From Cellulophaga baltica (GTDB taxonomy: Bacteria; Bacteroidota; Bacteroidia; Flavobacteriales; Flavobacteriaceae), in the NCBI RefSeq assembly GCF_018861125.1, contig NZ_JAHKQN010000015.1, positions 248,001 through 312,000 on the forward strand: a DNA stretch of 64,000 nucleotides. Direction: 5' to 3'. Shown here in pieces: positions 1 to 6,656 of this stretch; position 1 is the first letter of the stretch, and every line of letters begins with the position of its first letter. The notes below the pieces were generated by a model. The model ran no database searches, was not told where the DNA came from, and saw only the letters and a list, made by a program, of their open reading frames with translations. A program made the position numbers and the translations under genes.

Positions 1-996
1 ATTGTTGTTTACGATCGTTTTTTAACCGAAGAACAATTTGGTTGGCGTGTTGCTGAAAATGTACCAAATGCATTGCGAATTTTAGATACAGAAGATTTGC
101 ATAGTTTGAGAACAGTTAGGGCAGATTTGTATAAAAAAAACATTCCTTTTTCTACAGCTATTTGGTTACAAAGTGATGTTGCTAAAAGAGAGATTGCAAG
201 TATATATAGGTGTGATATTTCTTTAATTATTTCGAGTGTTGAAATGCAGTTGTTGCAAAAACATGTACAACTAGATTCAAGTTTGTTATTGCATTTGCCT
301 TTTATGGAAAAGTCTATTTCTGAGGTTGAAAATAATGAACTATCAACATATGATACTAGAAAAGATTTTATTTGTATTGGTAATGGTAAACATGCACCTA
401 ATGTTGATGCTGTTCTATGGTTAAAAAAAACGATTTGGCCGTTAATTAGAAAACAACTTTCAACCGTTAATTTACATATTTATGGTTCCTATTTACCGCA
501 ACAAATTATGCAAATGCATAAACCCACTGAAGGTTTTTATGTAGAAGGATTTGCTGATAATTTGAAAGAAACGTTTACTGCTGCCCGAATTAATTTGGCT
601 CCTTTACGATTTGGAGCAGGTCTAAAAGGAAAACTTTTAGATGGAATGCGTTTCGGAACACCAAGCATTACAACGCTAATAGGCGCAGAAGGAATGAGCA
701 AAACAACTTATTTTGATGAGTTTGCTTTTGGTAATGAGGTTGATTTTGCAAATAAAGCTGTTCAAATTTATACTGATGAAATAGCATACAAAAAAGCGCA
801 ACAAGTTGGCTTTAAGGTTGTTAATACTGAATATAATAGAACTTTTTTAGCAGAAAAGTTAATAAACACTATTAATAAAGTTCAAAATAACCTTCAAATG
901 CATCGTAATTCAAATTTTATTGGTTCTTTATTAATGCATCAATCTATGCAAAGCACCAAGTATATGTCTCGTTGGATTGAGGCTAAAAACAAATAA
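1..996 (+). CDS. Glycosyltransferase (GT4-like), 5' end outside window
   Basis: The frame is open from base 1 (IVVYDRFLTEEQFGWRV...), so the gene starts left of the window; a TTG at 73 inside the frame is not a credible start. About 331 codons are visible. The block from about base 598, APLRFGAGLKGKLLDGM followed by FGTP, is the C-terminal donor-binding signature of GT-B fold family 4 glycosyltransferases: a short basic loop, a glycine pair, then a helix leading to a G-x-P turn. The preceding ICIGNGKHAPNVDAV segment fits the start of the second Rossmann domain. Such enzymes transfer a sugar from an activated donor to polysaccharide or glycolipid in the cytoplasm. Donor and acceptor cannot be told. 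The C-terminal tail (about 40 residues) is outside the conserved fold. Confidence 0.8.
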   Translation: MVVYDRFLTEEQFGWRVAENVPNALRILDTEDLHSLRTVRADLYKKNIPFSTAIWLQSDVAKREIASIYRCDISLIISSVEMQLLQKHVQLDSSLLLHLPFMEKSISEVENNELSTYDTRKDFICIGNGKHAPNVDAVLWLKKTIWPLIRKQLSTVNLHIYGSYLPQQIMQMHKPTEGFYVEGFADNLKETFTAARINLAPLRFGAGLKGKLLDGMRFGTPSITTLIGAEGMSKTTYFDEFAFGNEVDFANKAVQIYTDEIAYKKAQQVGFKVVNTEYNRTFLAEKLINTINKVQNNLQMHRNSNFIGSLLMHQSMQSTKYMSRWIEAKNK

Positions 997-1045
997 GATT
1001 CTTTTCAACTTCAATACGCATACTTCATATTTACCCTTTGAATAC

Positions 1046-1069
1046 TTATCTTTAACCCGATAAAGATAA
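1046..1069. promoter_or_regulatory. Perfect 9-bp inverted repeat in the menB leader
   Basis: TTATCTTTA (1046-1054) and TAAAGATAA (1061-1069) are perfect inverted repeats separated by ACCCGA, ending nine bases before the menB ATG. It could be a protein-binding operator or an RNA hairpin close to the start codon. There is no U-tract, so it is not a terminator. No known regulator is assigned. Confidence 0.35.
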
Positions 1070-1077
1070 AATATACA

Positions 1078-1920
1078 ATGAGCGATATTAATTGGGAAAC
1101 GGTAAAAGAATTTGAAGATATAACCTATAAGAAATCTAATGGAGTAGCGCGTATAGCTTTCAACAGGCCAAATGTCAGAAATGCATTTAGACCTAAAACT
1201 ACAAGTGAGTTATACCAAGCCTTTTATGATGCGCAAGAAGATACTTCTATAGGTGTAGTATTACTTTCTGCTGAAGGACCTTCAACTAAAGACGGAATTT
1301 ATTCTTTCTGTAGTGGTGGCGATCAAAAGGCTAGGGGGCATCAAGGTTATGTTGGAGAAGATGGTATGCACCGTTTGAATATTTTAGAGGTTCAACGTTT
1401 AATTCGTTTTATGCCAAAAGCAGTTATAGCTGTTGTACCTGGTTGGGCAGTTGGTGGCGGACATTCGTTACACGTAGTTTGTGACTTAACTTTGGCGAGT
1501 AAAGAGCATGCTATTTTTAAACAAACAGATGCCGATGTTACTAGTTTTGATGGTGGTTATGGTTCTGCTTATTTAGCTAAAATGGTAGGTCAGAAAAAGG
1601 CAAGAGAAATTTTCTTTTTAGGACGTAACTATTCTGCGCAAGAAGCTTATGAAATGGGAATGGTAAATGCTATTATTCCTCATGATGAGTTAGAAGATAC
1701 TGCTTATCAATGGGCTCAAGAGATTTTAGAAAAATCACCAACGTCAATAAAAATGCTAAAATTCGCTATGAATTTGACAGATGATGGTATGGTTGGGCAA
1801 CAAGTATTTGCAGGTGAAGCAACACGTTTAGCATATATGACTGATGAAGCAAAAGAGGGTAGAAATGCCTTTTTAGAAAAACGTAAGCCAGATTTCGGAA
1901 AAAATAAATGGATTCCTTAG
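1078..1920 (+). CDS. menB: 1,4-dihydroxy-2-naphthoyl-CoA synthase
   Basis: Crotonase-fold enzyme that closes the second ring of the naphthoquinone by cyclising o-succinylbenzoyl-CoA in menaquinone biosynthesis; cytoplasmic. Length (280 aa) is typical. Visible signatures: oxyanion-hole segment FCSGGDQKARG (78-87), GWAVGGGHSLHVVCDLTLAS (122-141) and the MenB-specific TDADVTSFDGGYGS (150-163). The residue at 151 is Asp, as in the MenB class that carries its own carboxylate, rather than the Gly of bicarbonate-dependent enzymes such as that of E. coli (family knowledge). No other men genes are in the window. It is followed by a hairpin at 1945-1978. The start is the ATG at 1078; a hairpin-forming inverted repeat lies just before it. 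Confidence 0.95.
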   Translation: MSDINWETVKEFEDITYKKSNGVARIAFNRPNVRNAFRPKTTSELYQAFYDAQEDTSIGVVLLSAEGPSTKDGIYSFCSGGDQKARGHQGYVGEDGMHRLNILEVQRLIRFMPKAVIAVVPGWAVGGGHSLHVVCDLTLASKEHAIFKQTDADVTSFDGGYGSAYLAKMVGQKKAREIFFLGRNYSAQEAYEMGMVNAIIPHDELEDTAYQWAQEILEKSPTSIKMLKFAMNLTDDGMVGQQVFAGEATRLAYMTDEAKEGRNAFLEKRKPDFGKNKWIP

Positions 1921-1942
1921 TCGCATTGTAAATGCTATAAAT

Positions 1943-2026
1943 AGAAAAAGACCTTTTCAATTAAGAAAAGGCCTTTTTACGAGAACACTATATGAAAATG
2001 AAAATTTTTATTTCGTTTTTATTACA
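1943..2026 (-). ncRNA. Small-RNA-like element, family II copy 1
   Basis: Read on the minus strand, this segment has the parts of a small RNA gene. A TACCTTAG -7-like box lies at 2037-2030. About 45 nt of transcript follow, containing a 26-nt block (2004-1979) identical to a second copy at 2845-2820. A 14-bp stem with one mismatch (1978-1945) follows, with a U-rich tail (CTTTTTCTATTT). The block ATAGTTATAA lies 28 nt upstream of the -7 box, the same distance as in copy 2. Equal spacing of three separate conserved blocks in two copies argues against chance. The start is predicted from the -7 box only. It could instead act as a terminator for menB on the plus strand. Confidence 0.5.
1945..1978. 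terminator. Bidirectional terminator hairpin after menB
   Basis: AAAAAGACCTTTTC (1945-1958) pairs with GAAAAGGCCTTTTT (1965-1978), one mismatch, 6-nt loop. There are T-tracts on both strands, so it can end menB and the minus-strand small-RNA-like element. Confidence 0.75.
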
Positions 2027-2071
2027 CTGCTAAGGTACACCGGTTGTTCGTTGTTTTATAACTATTGTTGT
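1979..2071 (-). repeat. Family II repeat, copy 1
   Basis: A 26-bp block at 1979-2004 (begins ACGAGAACACTATATG on the plus strand) and a 14-bp block ATAACTATTGTTGT at 2058-2071 recur exactly at 2820-2845 and 2899-2912, with the same 79-bp start-to-start offset. The sequence between is diverged. The two copies flank the single-domain helicase gene at 2144-2758. Confidence 0.8.
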
Positions 2072-2143
2072 GAACAAGCTTAAAGATGTGGTGTATATTT
2101 AAAAAGTGTATTTTACTAATAATTATTACGAATAAAACTTTGT

Positions 2144-2758
2144 ATGTCGTTTAAAAAATTAAATCCAGAACTAAAAGAAGCTTTAGCAAATGTTGAAATT
2201 ACAGAGCCTACTGTTTTTCAAAAAAATATACTTTCTAAAATAAAAGGAGGCGCAAGTTTGTATGGTATTGCACCTGATGGAGCTGGAAAAAGTACAGCTA
2301 TTGTTATTGCAACTTTACAAAAATTAGAATGCAAAGCTTTTGAAGATGCACCTAGAGCATTAATTTTTGTAAAAGACAAACAAGCAGCTTTAGCCTTAAA
2401 AGATGAGTTTGATAAAGTTACTCGTAGGATGGATATTAGAGTTTACTGTGCTTATGATGAGCAAAGTTTAGAAGATCAAAGAGCTGATATTTATGACGGA
2501 GTTGATGTTGTAATCGCAACTCCAAAACGATTGAATAAAATATTTTACTTAAACGGAATTAATTTAGCAAAGCTGAAACTTTTTATTGTGGAAGATGCTG
2601 AGTTTTTGGTGAAAGCGAGTGCATATTCCGATTTGATTAGAACTCCTGAAAGTCTTGATAAATGCCAGTATATTGTTTTCTCAACAAAGTTTGATGAGCG
2701 TATGGAGCGTATGCAAGATATTTTTATGTACAATGCTCAAATTGTAAAAACAAAATAG
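2144..2758 (+). CDS. DEAD-box-like single RecA-domain protein, degenerate motifs
   Basis: At 204 aa this matches only the first RecA-like domain of DEAD-box helicases. Recognisable parts: TEPTVFQKNIL around Gln26 (Q motif), GIAPDGAGKST (41-51) in place of AQTGTGKT (Walker A), ATPKRL (125-130, motif Ib), VEDAEF (149-154) where VLDEAD is expected (motif II), and FSTKF where SAT is expected (motif III). The whole second domain (motifs IV-VI, arginine fingers) is absent, and the stop is followed by an ordinary intergenic region, so this looks like a stable short protein and not a frameshift product. It may bind nucleotide, but helicase activity is doubtful. It is flanked by two copies of a minus-strand repeat/small-RNA-like element. 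Confidence 0.75.
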   Translation: MSFKKLNPELKEALANVEITEPTVFQKNILSKIKGGASLYGIAPDGAGKSTAIVIATLQKLECKAFEDAPRALIFVKDKQAALALKDEFDKVTRRMDIRVYCAYDEQSLEDQRADIYDGVDVVIATPKRLNKIFYLNGINLAKLKLFIVEDAEFLVKASAYSDLIRTPESLDKCQYIVFSTKFDERMERMQDIFMYNAQIVKTK

Positions 2759-2780
2759 ATCTCACCATTCAAGTTCATAT

Positions 2781-2867
2781 AATAAAAAAGAGCTTTGTCT
2801 TGTGAACAAAGCTCTTTAAACGAGAACACTATATGAAAATGAAAAAAATTATTATTTCTTAATTACT
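2781..2867 (-). ncRNA. Small-RNA-like element, family II copy 2
   Basis: Minus-strand unit with the same plan as the copy near 2.0 kb. A TACATTTA -7-like box lies at 2878-2871. A diverged 25-nt stretch follows, then the identical 26-nt block (2845-2820), a perfect 12-bp hairpin (2817-2787) and a clear U-tract (CTCTTTTTTATTATATG). The conserved ATAGTTAT lies 28 nt upstream of the -7 box. The plus-strand side of this hairpin has only three T residues, so the minus-strand reading is the better one. No coding potential is seen. Transcript ends are predicted, not measured. Confidence 0.55.
2787..2817 (-). terminator. Terminator hairpin of family II copy 2
   Basis: AAAGAGCTTTGT (2787-2798) and ACAAAGCTCTTT (2806-2817) form a perfect 12-bp stem. 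The minus strand continues with six T residues; the plus strand does not. Confidence 0.75.
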
Positions 2868-2912
2868 TTATAAATGTAGTACTCATACACGCATTCACAT
2901 AACTATTGTTGT
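2820..2912 (-). repeat. Family II repeat, copy 2
   Basis: Second copy of the 26-bp plus 14-bp conserved blocks described for 1979-2071, here at 2820-2845 and 2899-2912, with identical spacing. Confidence 0.8.
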
Positions 2913-2987
2913 CAATTACTGAATAGTTGTGGTTAACTACTTAATACAGTATATTTAAAACAATAATTTTTGTCTTAGAGGTTTTTT

Positions 2988-3428
2988 ATGAGGTTTAATT
3001 GGTGTTGTATTAGTGTTTTATTTCTTTTTATGATTAGTTGTGGACAAAAAGAGAAGGAGCAATTAGATTTAAAAGATTGGATACCATTAGATGTTACGGT
3101 AACTGCATATAATACTTTCCCGTCACAAACTACAGCATACGATTCTGATATTGCCGCTTGGGGTGACACTTTAAAACCTGGAATGAAAGCTATTGCGATT
3201 TCCCGAGATTTACTACGTAAAGGTTTGGATTACAATACAATGGTTCGTATTGATACTATTCCGGATACATTTTATGTTAAAGATAAAATGCATTTTAAAC
3301 ACCGTAATAAAATTGATATTTTTATGGGAAAGAACAAACAAAAAGCATTAGATTGGGGACGAAGAAAACTTACTATTTTTTATTTTCCTAAAAAAGATAG
3401 TCTTACAGTAAAAGATACTGTTCACTGA
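2988..3428 (+). CDS. 3D-domain lipoprotein, probable cell-wall hydrolase
   Basis: 146-aa exported lipoprotein: hydrophobic signal with lipobox ISC, lipidated Cys18. The body matches the 3D domain (double-psi beta barrel) found at the end of MltA lytic transglycosylases and in YuiC-like proteins. It starts VTAYN (38-42), then WGDTLKPG (58-65), VKD (97-99), KIDIFMG (108-114) and WGRRKL (123-128); Asp60, Asp99 and Asp110 are the candidate three aspartates. The likely role is cleavage or binding of peptidoglycan glycan at the outer-membrane side of the periplasm (inference). It is 37 bp upstream of an amidase gene and probably co-transcribed with it and the M14 peptidase. Confidence 0.75.
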   Translation: MRFNWCCISVLFLFMISCGQKEKEQLDLKDWIPLDVTVTAYNTFPSQTTAYDSDIAAWGDTLKPGMKAIAISRDLLRKGLDYNTMVRIDTIPDTFYVKDKMHFKHRNKIDIFMGKNKQKALDWGRRKLTIFYFPKKDSLTVKDTVH

Positions 3429-3465
3429 TTATTGTATTTTTAAGTGTCTTTTTTAATCTCAATTT

Positions 3466-4125
3466 ATGTATAAATTATTGCTGTTTATAAGTACGTTGGT
3501 GTTTTTTACCTCATGCAATTCGACCAAAACTATAGTCGATAAACCTATTGTTTTTAATGAAGAAAGAAAACAATTAAGTTTAGAATACTTAGCTGAACGT
3601 TATGGTTTAGAGCAAAATACCCCTACGATAATTCCTAAAATGATTGTACTGCATTGGACAGTTATACCAACTTTAGAAAAATCTTTTGAAGCGTTTTATA
3701 ACCCTACATTGCCCAATTGGCGACCAGATATAAATTCGGTTAGTGGTTTAAATGTGTCTTCACATTTTTTAGTTGATCAAGATGGTACAATATATCAATT
3801 ATTACCAGAGACTACTATGGCTAGGCATGTGATAGGTTTAAACCATTGTGCTATTGGTATTGAAAATGTTGGTGGCACTCACGATTTGCCTTTAACTAGA
3901 GCACAATTAAAATCGAATGTTTGGTTAATTAATTATTTAAAATCTAAATATGATATTGAGTATTTAATTGGGCATTATGAGTACACCAATTTTATTGGTC
4001 ATAAACTCTGGTTAGAAAAAGACGAAAATTATAGAACCGTAAAAGAAGACCCTGGAGAAAATTTTATGAAAAAAGTGAAAAGAGCTACTAAACAATTAAA
4101 TTTTAAGTCCGTGCCTAAAAAATAA
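3466..4125 (+). CDS. N-acetylmuramoyl-L-alanine amidase (amidase_2 family), lipoprotein
   Basis: 219-aa lipoprotein (lipobox TSC, Cys17) with an AmpD/PGRP-type zinc amidase fold that cuts the bond between muramic acid and the stem peptide. Probable zinc ligands are His63 (VLHWT), His170 (IGHYE) and Asp195 (KEDPGENF); Glu133 in IGIENVGG is the usual catalytic-side Glu, and Lys193 corresponds to the AmpD active-site Lys. The lipid anchor points to the periplasmic face of the outer membrane, unlike cytoplasmic AmpD. It is the middle gene of a trio, with 37 bp to the 3D-domain gene and 11 bp to the M14 peptidase gene, which suggests a joint role in peptidoglycan turnover or recycling. Confidence 0.88.
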   Translation: MYKLLLFISTLVFFTSCNSTKTIVDKPIVFNEERKQLSLEYLAERYGLEQNTPTIIPKMIVLHWTVIPTLEKSFEAFYNPTLPNWRPDINSVSGLNVSSHFLVDQDGTIYQLLPETTMARHVIGLNHCAIGIENVGGTHDLPLTRAQLKSNVWLINYLKSKYDIEYLIGHYEYTNFIGHKLWLEKDENYRTVKEDPGENFMKKVKRATKQLNFKSVPKK

Positions 4126-4136
4126 TATTTCAATTT

Positions 4137-5603
4137 ATGAAAATAAGAATTACCATTATTACAGTATTGTGTTCAATGTCTTTATTAAGTCAAGAAAAAG
4201 ACATAACAACTTCTTTGTATGATACTTATGAAAAATATAAAGAAACTTCAATTACAAAAAGAAGAATAAAGCATCAAGATATACAGCCTTTAATTAGTCA
4301 ATATAAAGGTAAAGAGGGGTATACAGTAAAGAAAGTTGGAGAATCAATAGAAGGACGTTCAATATCATTAATAAGTATTGGTACAGGAGGAACTGATGTT
4401 TTTTTATGGTCACAAATGCATGGAGATGAGCCAACTGCGACACAAGCAATATTTGATATTCTAATTTTTTTTGATAGTGATGATTTTAAAACCGAAAAAG
4501 AGGAGATACTAAGTAATTTGCGTTTGCATTTTTTACCAATGCTAAACCCTGATGGAGCAGAGGTTTTTCAACGTAGAAATACTTTGGGTATTGATATTAA
4601 TAGAGATGCTCTGCAATTACAATCTCCTGAAGGTCAAATTTTAAAAAGAGTTCGAGATAGTTTAAATGCAGATTTTGGATTTAATTTACATGACCAAAGT
4701 ACTTATTATAATGCAGAAAGAACAGCTAAACCCGCAACAATTTCGTATTTAGCACCAGCATATAACTATGAAAAAGATATAAATGAGGTTCGTAGCAATG
4801 CAATGAAAATTATTGTTTTTATGAATCGAATTATTCAAAAATACGCACCAGGACAAGTTGGTAGGTATAATGATGATTTTGAACCGAGAGCTTTTGGTGA
4901 CAATATTCAAAAATGGGGTACAAGTGCTATTTTAATTGAATCTGGCGGTTATGCAAATGATCCCGAAAAACAAGAAATTAGAAAGTTGAATTATGTATCG
5001 ATACTTTCGGCAATTTATACGATTTCAAATAAAAGTTATGAAGCAATTGCTATTGATGACTATGAAAAAATACCTGAGAATGACAGAAAGCTTTTCGATT
5101 TAAAAATAGAAAATATAAATTATCCGCTTTTAGGAAATATTTATAAGATGGATATTGGTATTCAAAGGCCAGAAGTTGATAAAAAGAAACATTCAGACTT
5201 TTGGTATAGTAGTCGTATCATGGATTTAGGAGATTTATCTACCTATTACGGTTATGAAACTTTTAATGCTTCAGGTTATACTATTAAACCTGGAAAATTA
5301 TACCCTACTAAAATTTCATCTTTAAACGAGCTAACAACTATTGATATTTATAGTTTATTGGAAAAAGGGTATTTGTATGTTACTTTAAATACAATCTCGA
5401 AAGAAGCTTTGGCTTCGCCAGCACCTATTAATGTAGTGAGTTCAACTTTTGAAACTCCAACAGATTTACGCTTAAATATAGGTGTAAACCCTACATTTTA
5501 TCTTGAAAAGAATGGTGAGATAGAATATGTTGTTATAAATGGTTTTCTAATAAATGTAAAAGATAAAAAAGGACATTTTTCAAACGCAATGATATTTAGA
5601 TAG
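4137..5603 (+). CDS. M14-family zinc carboxypeptidase, secreted
   Basis: 488 aa with an N-terminal signal peptide (about residues 1-18, ending LLSQ). The N-terminal half is an M14 metallocarboxypeptidase domain: zinc ligands His95 and Glu98 in SQMHGDEPT, third ligand His185 in NLHDQS, substrate-binding Asn155/Arg156 in DINRDA, and catalytic Glu268 in LIESGGY. All key residues are present. The C-terminal 200 residues are beta-rich and not recognised. M14 enzymes remove C-terminal residues from peptides. Next to the 3D and amidase genes (11 bp spacing), a role on peptidoglycan stem peptides is plausible but inferred. The gene is closed by a strong hairpin at 5621-5651. Confidence 0.87.
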   Translation: MKIRITIITVLCSMSLLSQEKDITTSLYDTYEKYKETSITKRRIKHQDIQPLISQYKGKEGYTVKKVGESIEGRSISLISIGTGGTDVFLWSQMHGDEPTATQAIFDILIFFDSDDFKTEKEEILSNLRLHFLPMLNPDGAEVFQRRNTLGIDINRDALQLQSPEGQILKRVRDSLNADFGFNLHDQSTYYNAERTAKPATISYLAPAYNYEKDINEVRSNAMKIIVFMNRIIQKYAPGQVGRYNDDFEPRAFGDNIQKWGTSAILIESGGYANDPEKQEIRKLNYVSILSAIYTISNKSYEAIAIDDYEKIPENDRKLFDLKIENINYPLLGNIYKMDIGIQRPEVDKKKHSDFWYSSRIMDLGDLSTYYGYETFNASGYTIKPGKLYPTKISSLNELTTIDIYSLLEKGYLYVTLNTISKEALASPAPINVVSSTFETPTDLRLNIGVNPTFYLEKNGEIEYVVINGFLINVKDKKGHFSNAMIFR

Positions 5604-5620
5604 AAAATTGTTGTAATAAA

Positions 5621-5651
5621 AAAGCGAGATACCTAAATAGTATCTCGCTTT
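5621..5651. terminator. Bidirectional terminator between convergent genes
   Basis: AAAGCGAGATAC (5621-5632) pairs perfectly with GTATCTCGCTTT (5640-5651), with A/T runs on both sides. It serves both the M14 peptidase gene and the convergent OmpA-like gene. Confidence 0.85.
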
Positions 5652-5681
5652 AATAAAAATCAATTTAGTAAAATTTTCTTA

Positions 5682-6512
5682 TTAGTTGTTAGAATCTAAT
5701 AAGGCAAAGAATTTATCAAGATTAGGAATGATAATTATCTTAGTTCTTCTGTTTTTAGATCTATTTTCTTTAGTATCGTTATCTACTAAAGGCATATAGC
5801 TACTTCTACCTGAAGCAATCAATTTTTCAGGAGCTACGTTATATTTATCTTGTAAAATTCTAACTACTGATGTCGCTCTTTTTACACTTAAATCCCAGTT
5901 GTCTTGGAACATTTCAGTATTGATTGTTCTAGAATCTGTATGACCTTCAACCATAACTTCCATACTTGGTTCAGAATTAATTACGTCAGCAATTTTTTGT
6001 AAAATGTTATTTGCTTTAGTACTTACTCTATAACTACCACTATTGAATAATAATTTATCAGAAATGTTAATCATAACAACAGTTTTGTCAACATTAATAT
6101 TTACATCATTATCATCGTCAGAGATAGATTTTTTTAAGTTGTAAGATATCGCAACGTTTATAGAATCTTCTAATGTAGTAGCATTTGCTAAAAGAGCAGG
6201 ATCAACTTTAGCTAAAGTTTCTCTCATTTTGTCTTTTGTGTTATTGCTCATTACAGCTACATCACCCACACTTGTGTATTGAGAATCATTAACATCTTTA
6301 AGAGAATTAATTTTCTCATTATACTCAGTTACTCTAGCTTCAATTTTTGACATTTTATCTTCAAGCTCTTCTTTTTCTACTTGCGTTTTAACTAAAGTGC
6401 TTTTTGTATCGTTTAAGTCAGACTCTAAAGCCACGTATTTTTTCTTAGAAACACATGAACCCAATGTCATGATAGATAAAACTGCAATTACTGATAATTT
6501 CTTCATTTTCAT
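5682..6512 (-). CDS. OmpA-family outer-membrane lipoprotein
   Basis: 276 aa. Lipoprotein signal with lipobox GSC (Cys20), then a heptad-rich coiled coil (about 24-75, many Glu/Lys/Leu), a linker, and a C-terminal OmpA/MotB domain (about 150-265). That domain has the typical MVEGHTDSRT and WDLSVKRATSVVRIL segments, the GRSSYMP turn and the NRSKNRRTKI end. This domain binds peptidoglycan non-covalently and ties the outer membrane to the wall. An alternative start two codons in (MKKLSV) is equally possible because the protein begins MKMKK. The gene is monocistronic: it has its own terminator downstream (5621-5651) and an upstream neighbour that ends with its own hairpin. Confidence 0.88.
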   Translation of the reverse strand: MKMKKLSVIAVLSIMTLGSCVSKKKYVALESDLNDTKSTLVKTQVEKEELEDKMSKIEARVTEYNEKINSLKDVNDSQYTSVGDVAVMSNNTKDKMRETLAKVDPALLANATTLEDSINVAISYNLKKSISDDDNDVNINVDKTVVMINISDKLLFNSGSYRVSTKANNILQKIADVINSEPSMEVMVEGHTDSRTINTEMFQDNWDLSVKRATSVVRILQDKYNVAPEKLIASGRSSYMPLVDNDTKENRSKNRRTKIIIIPNLDKFFALLDSNN

Positions 6513-6606
6513 TCTAATTATATTTTAGTTGTTTAAAATAATCAATTGTTATTCTTGGTAATTATTTACGATGAAAAGATTAAAAAAGACGTTTAATTGA
6601 AAAAAT

Positions 6607-6635
6607 AAAGGGCTACCAAATTTTGGTAGCCCTTT
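6607..6635 (-). terminator. Terminator of the vWA lipoprotein gene
   Basis: AAAGGGCTACCAAA (6607-6620) and TTTGGTAGCCCTTT (6622-6635) are perfect inverted repeats. It lies just downstream of the minus-strand vWA gene. The T-run is short on the minus side (CTTTATTTTTTC). Confidence 0.75.
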
Positions 6636-6656
6636 AATATGTTGATTTATTGTGTG

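Noticed and set aside
1992-2033. Tiny plus-strand ORFs starting MKMK in the two family II repeats (1992 and 2833)
   Set aside because: They are 13 and 9 codons, diverge directly after the shared DNA block and stop at unrelated points. The minus-strand small-RNA reading explains the conserved spacing better.
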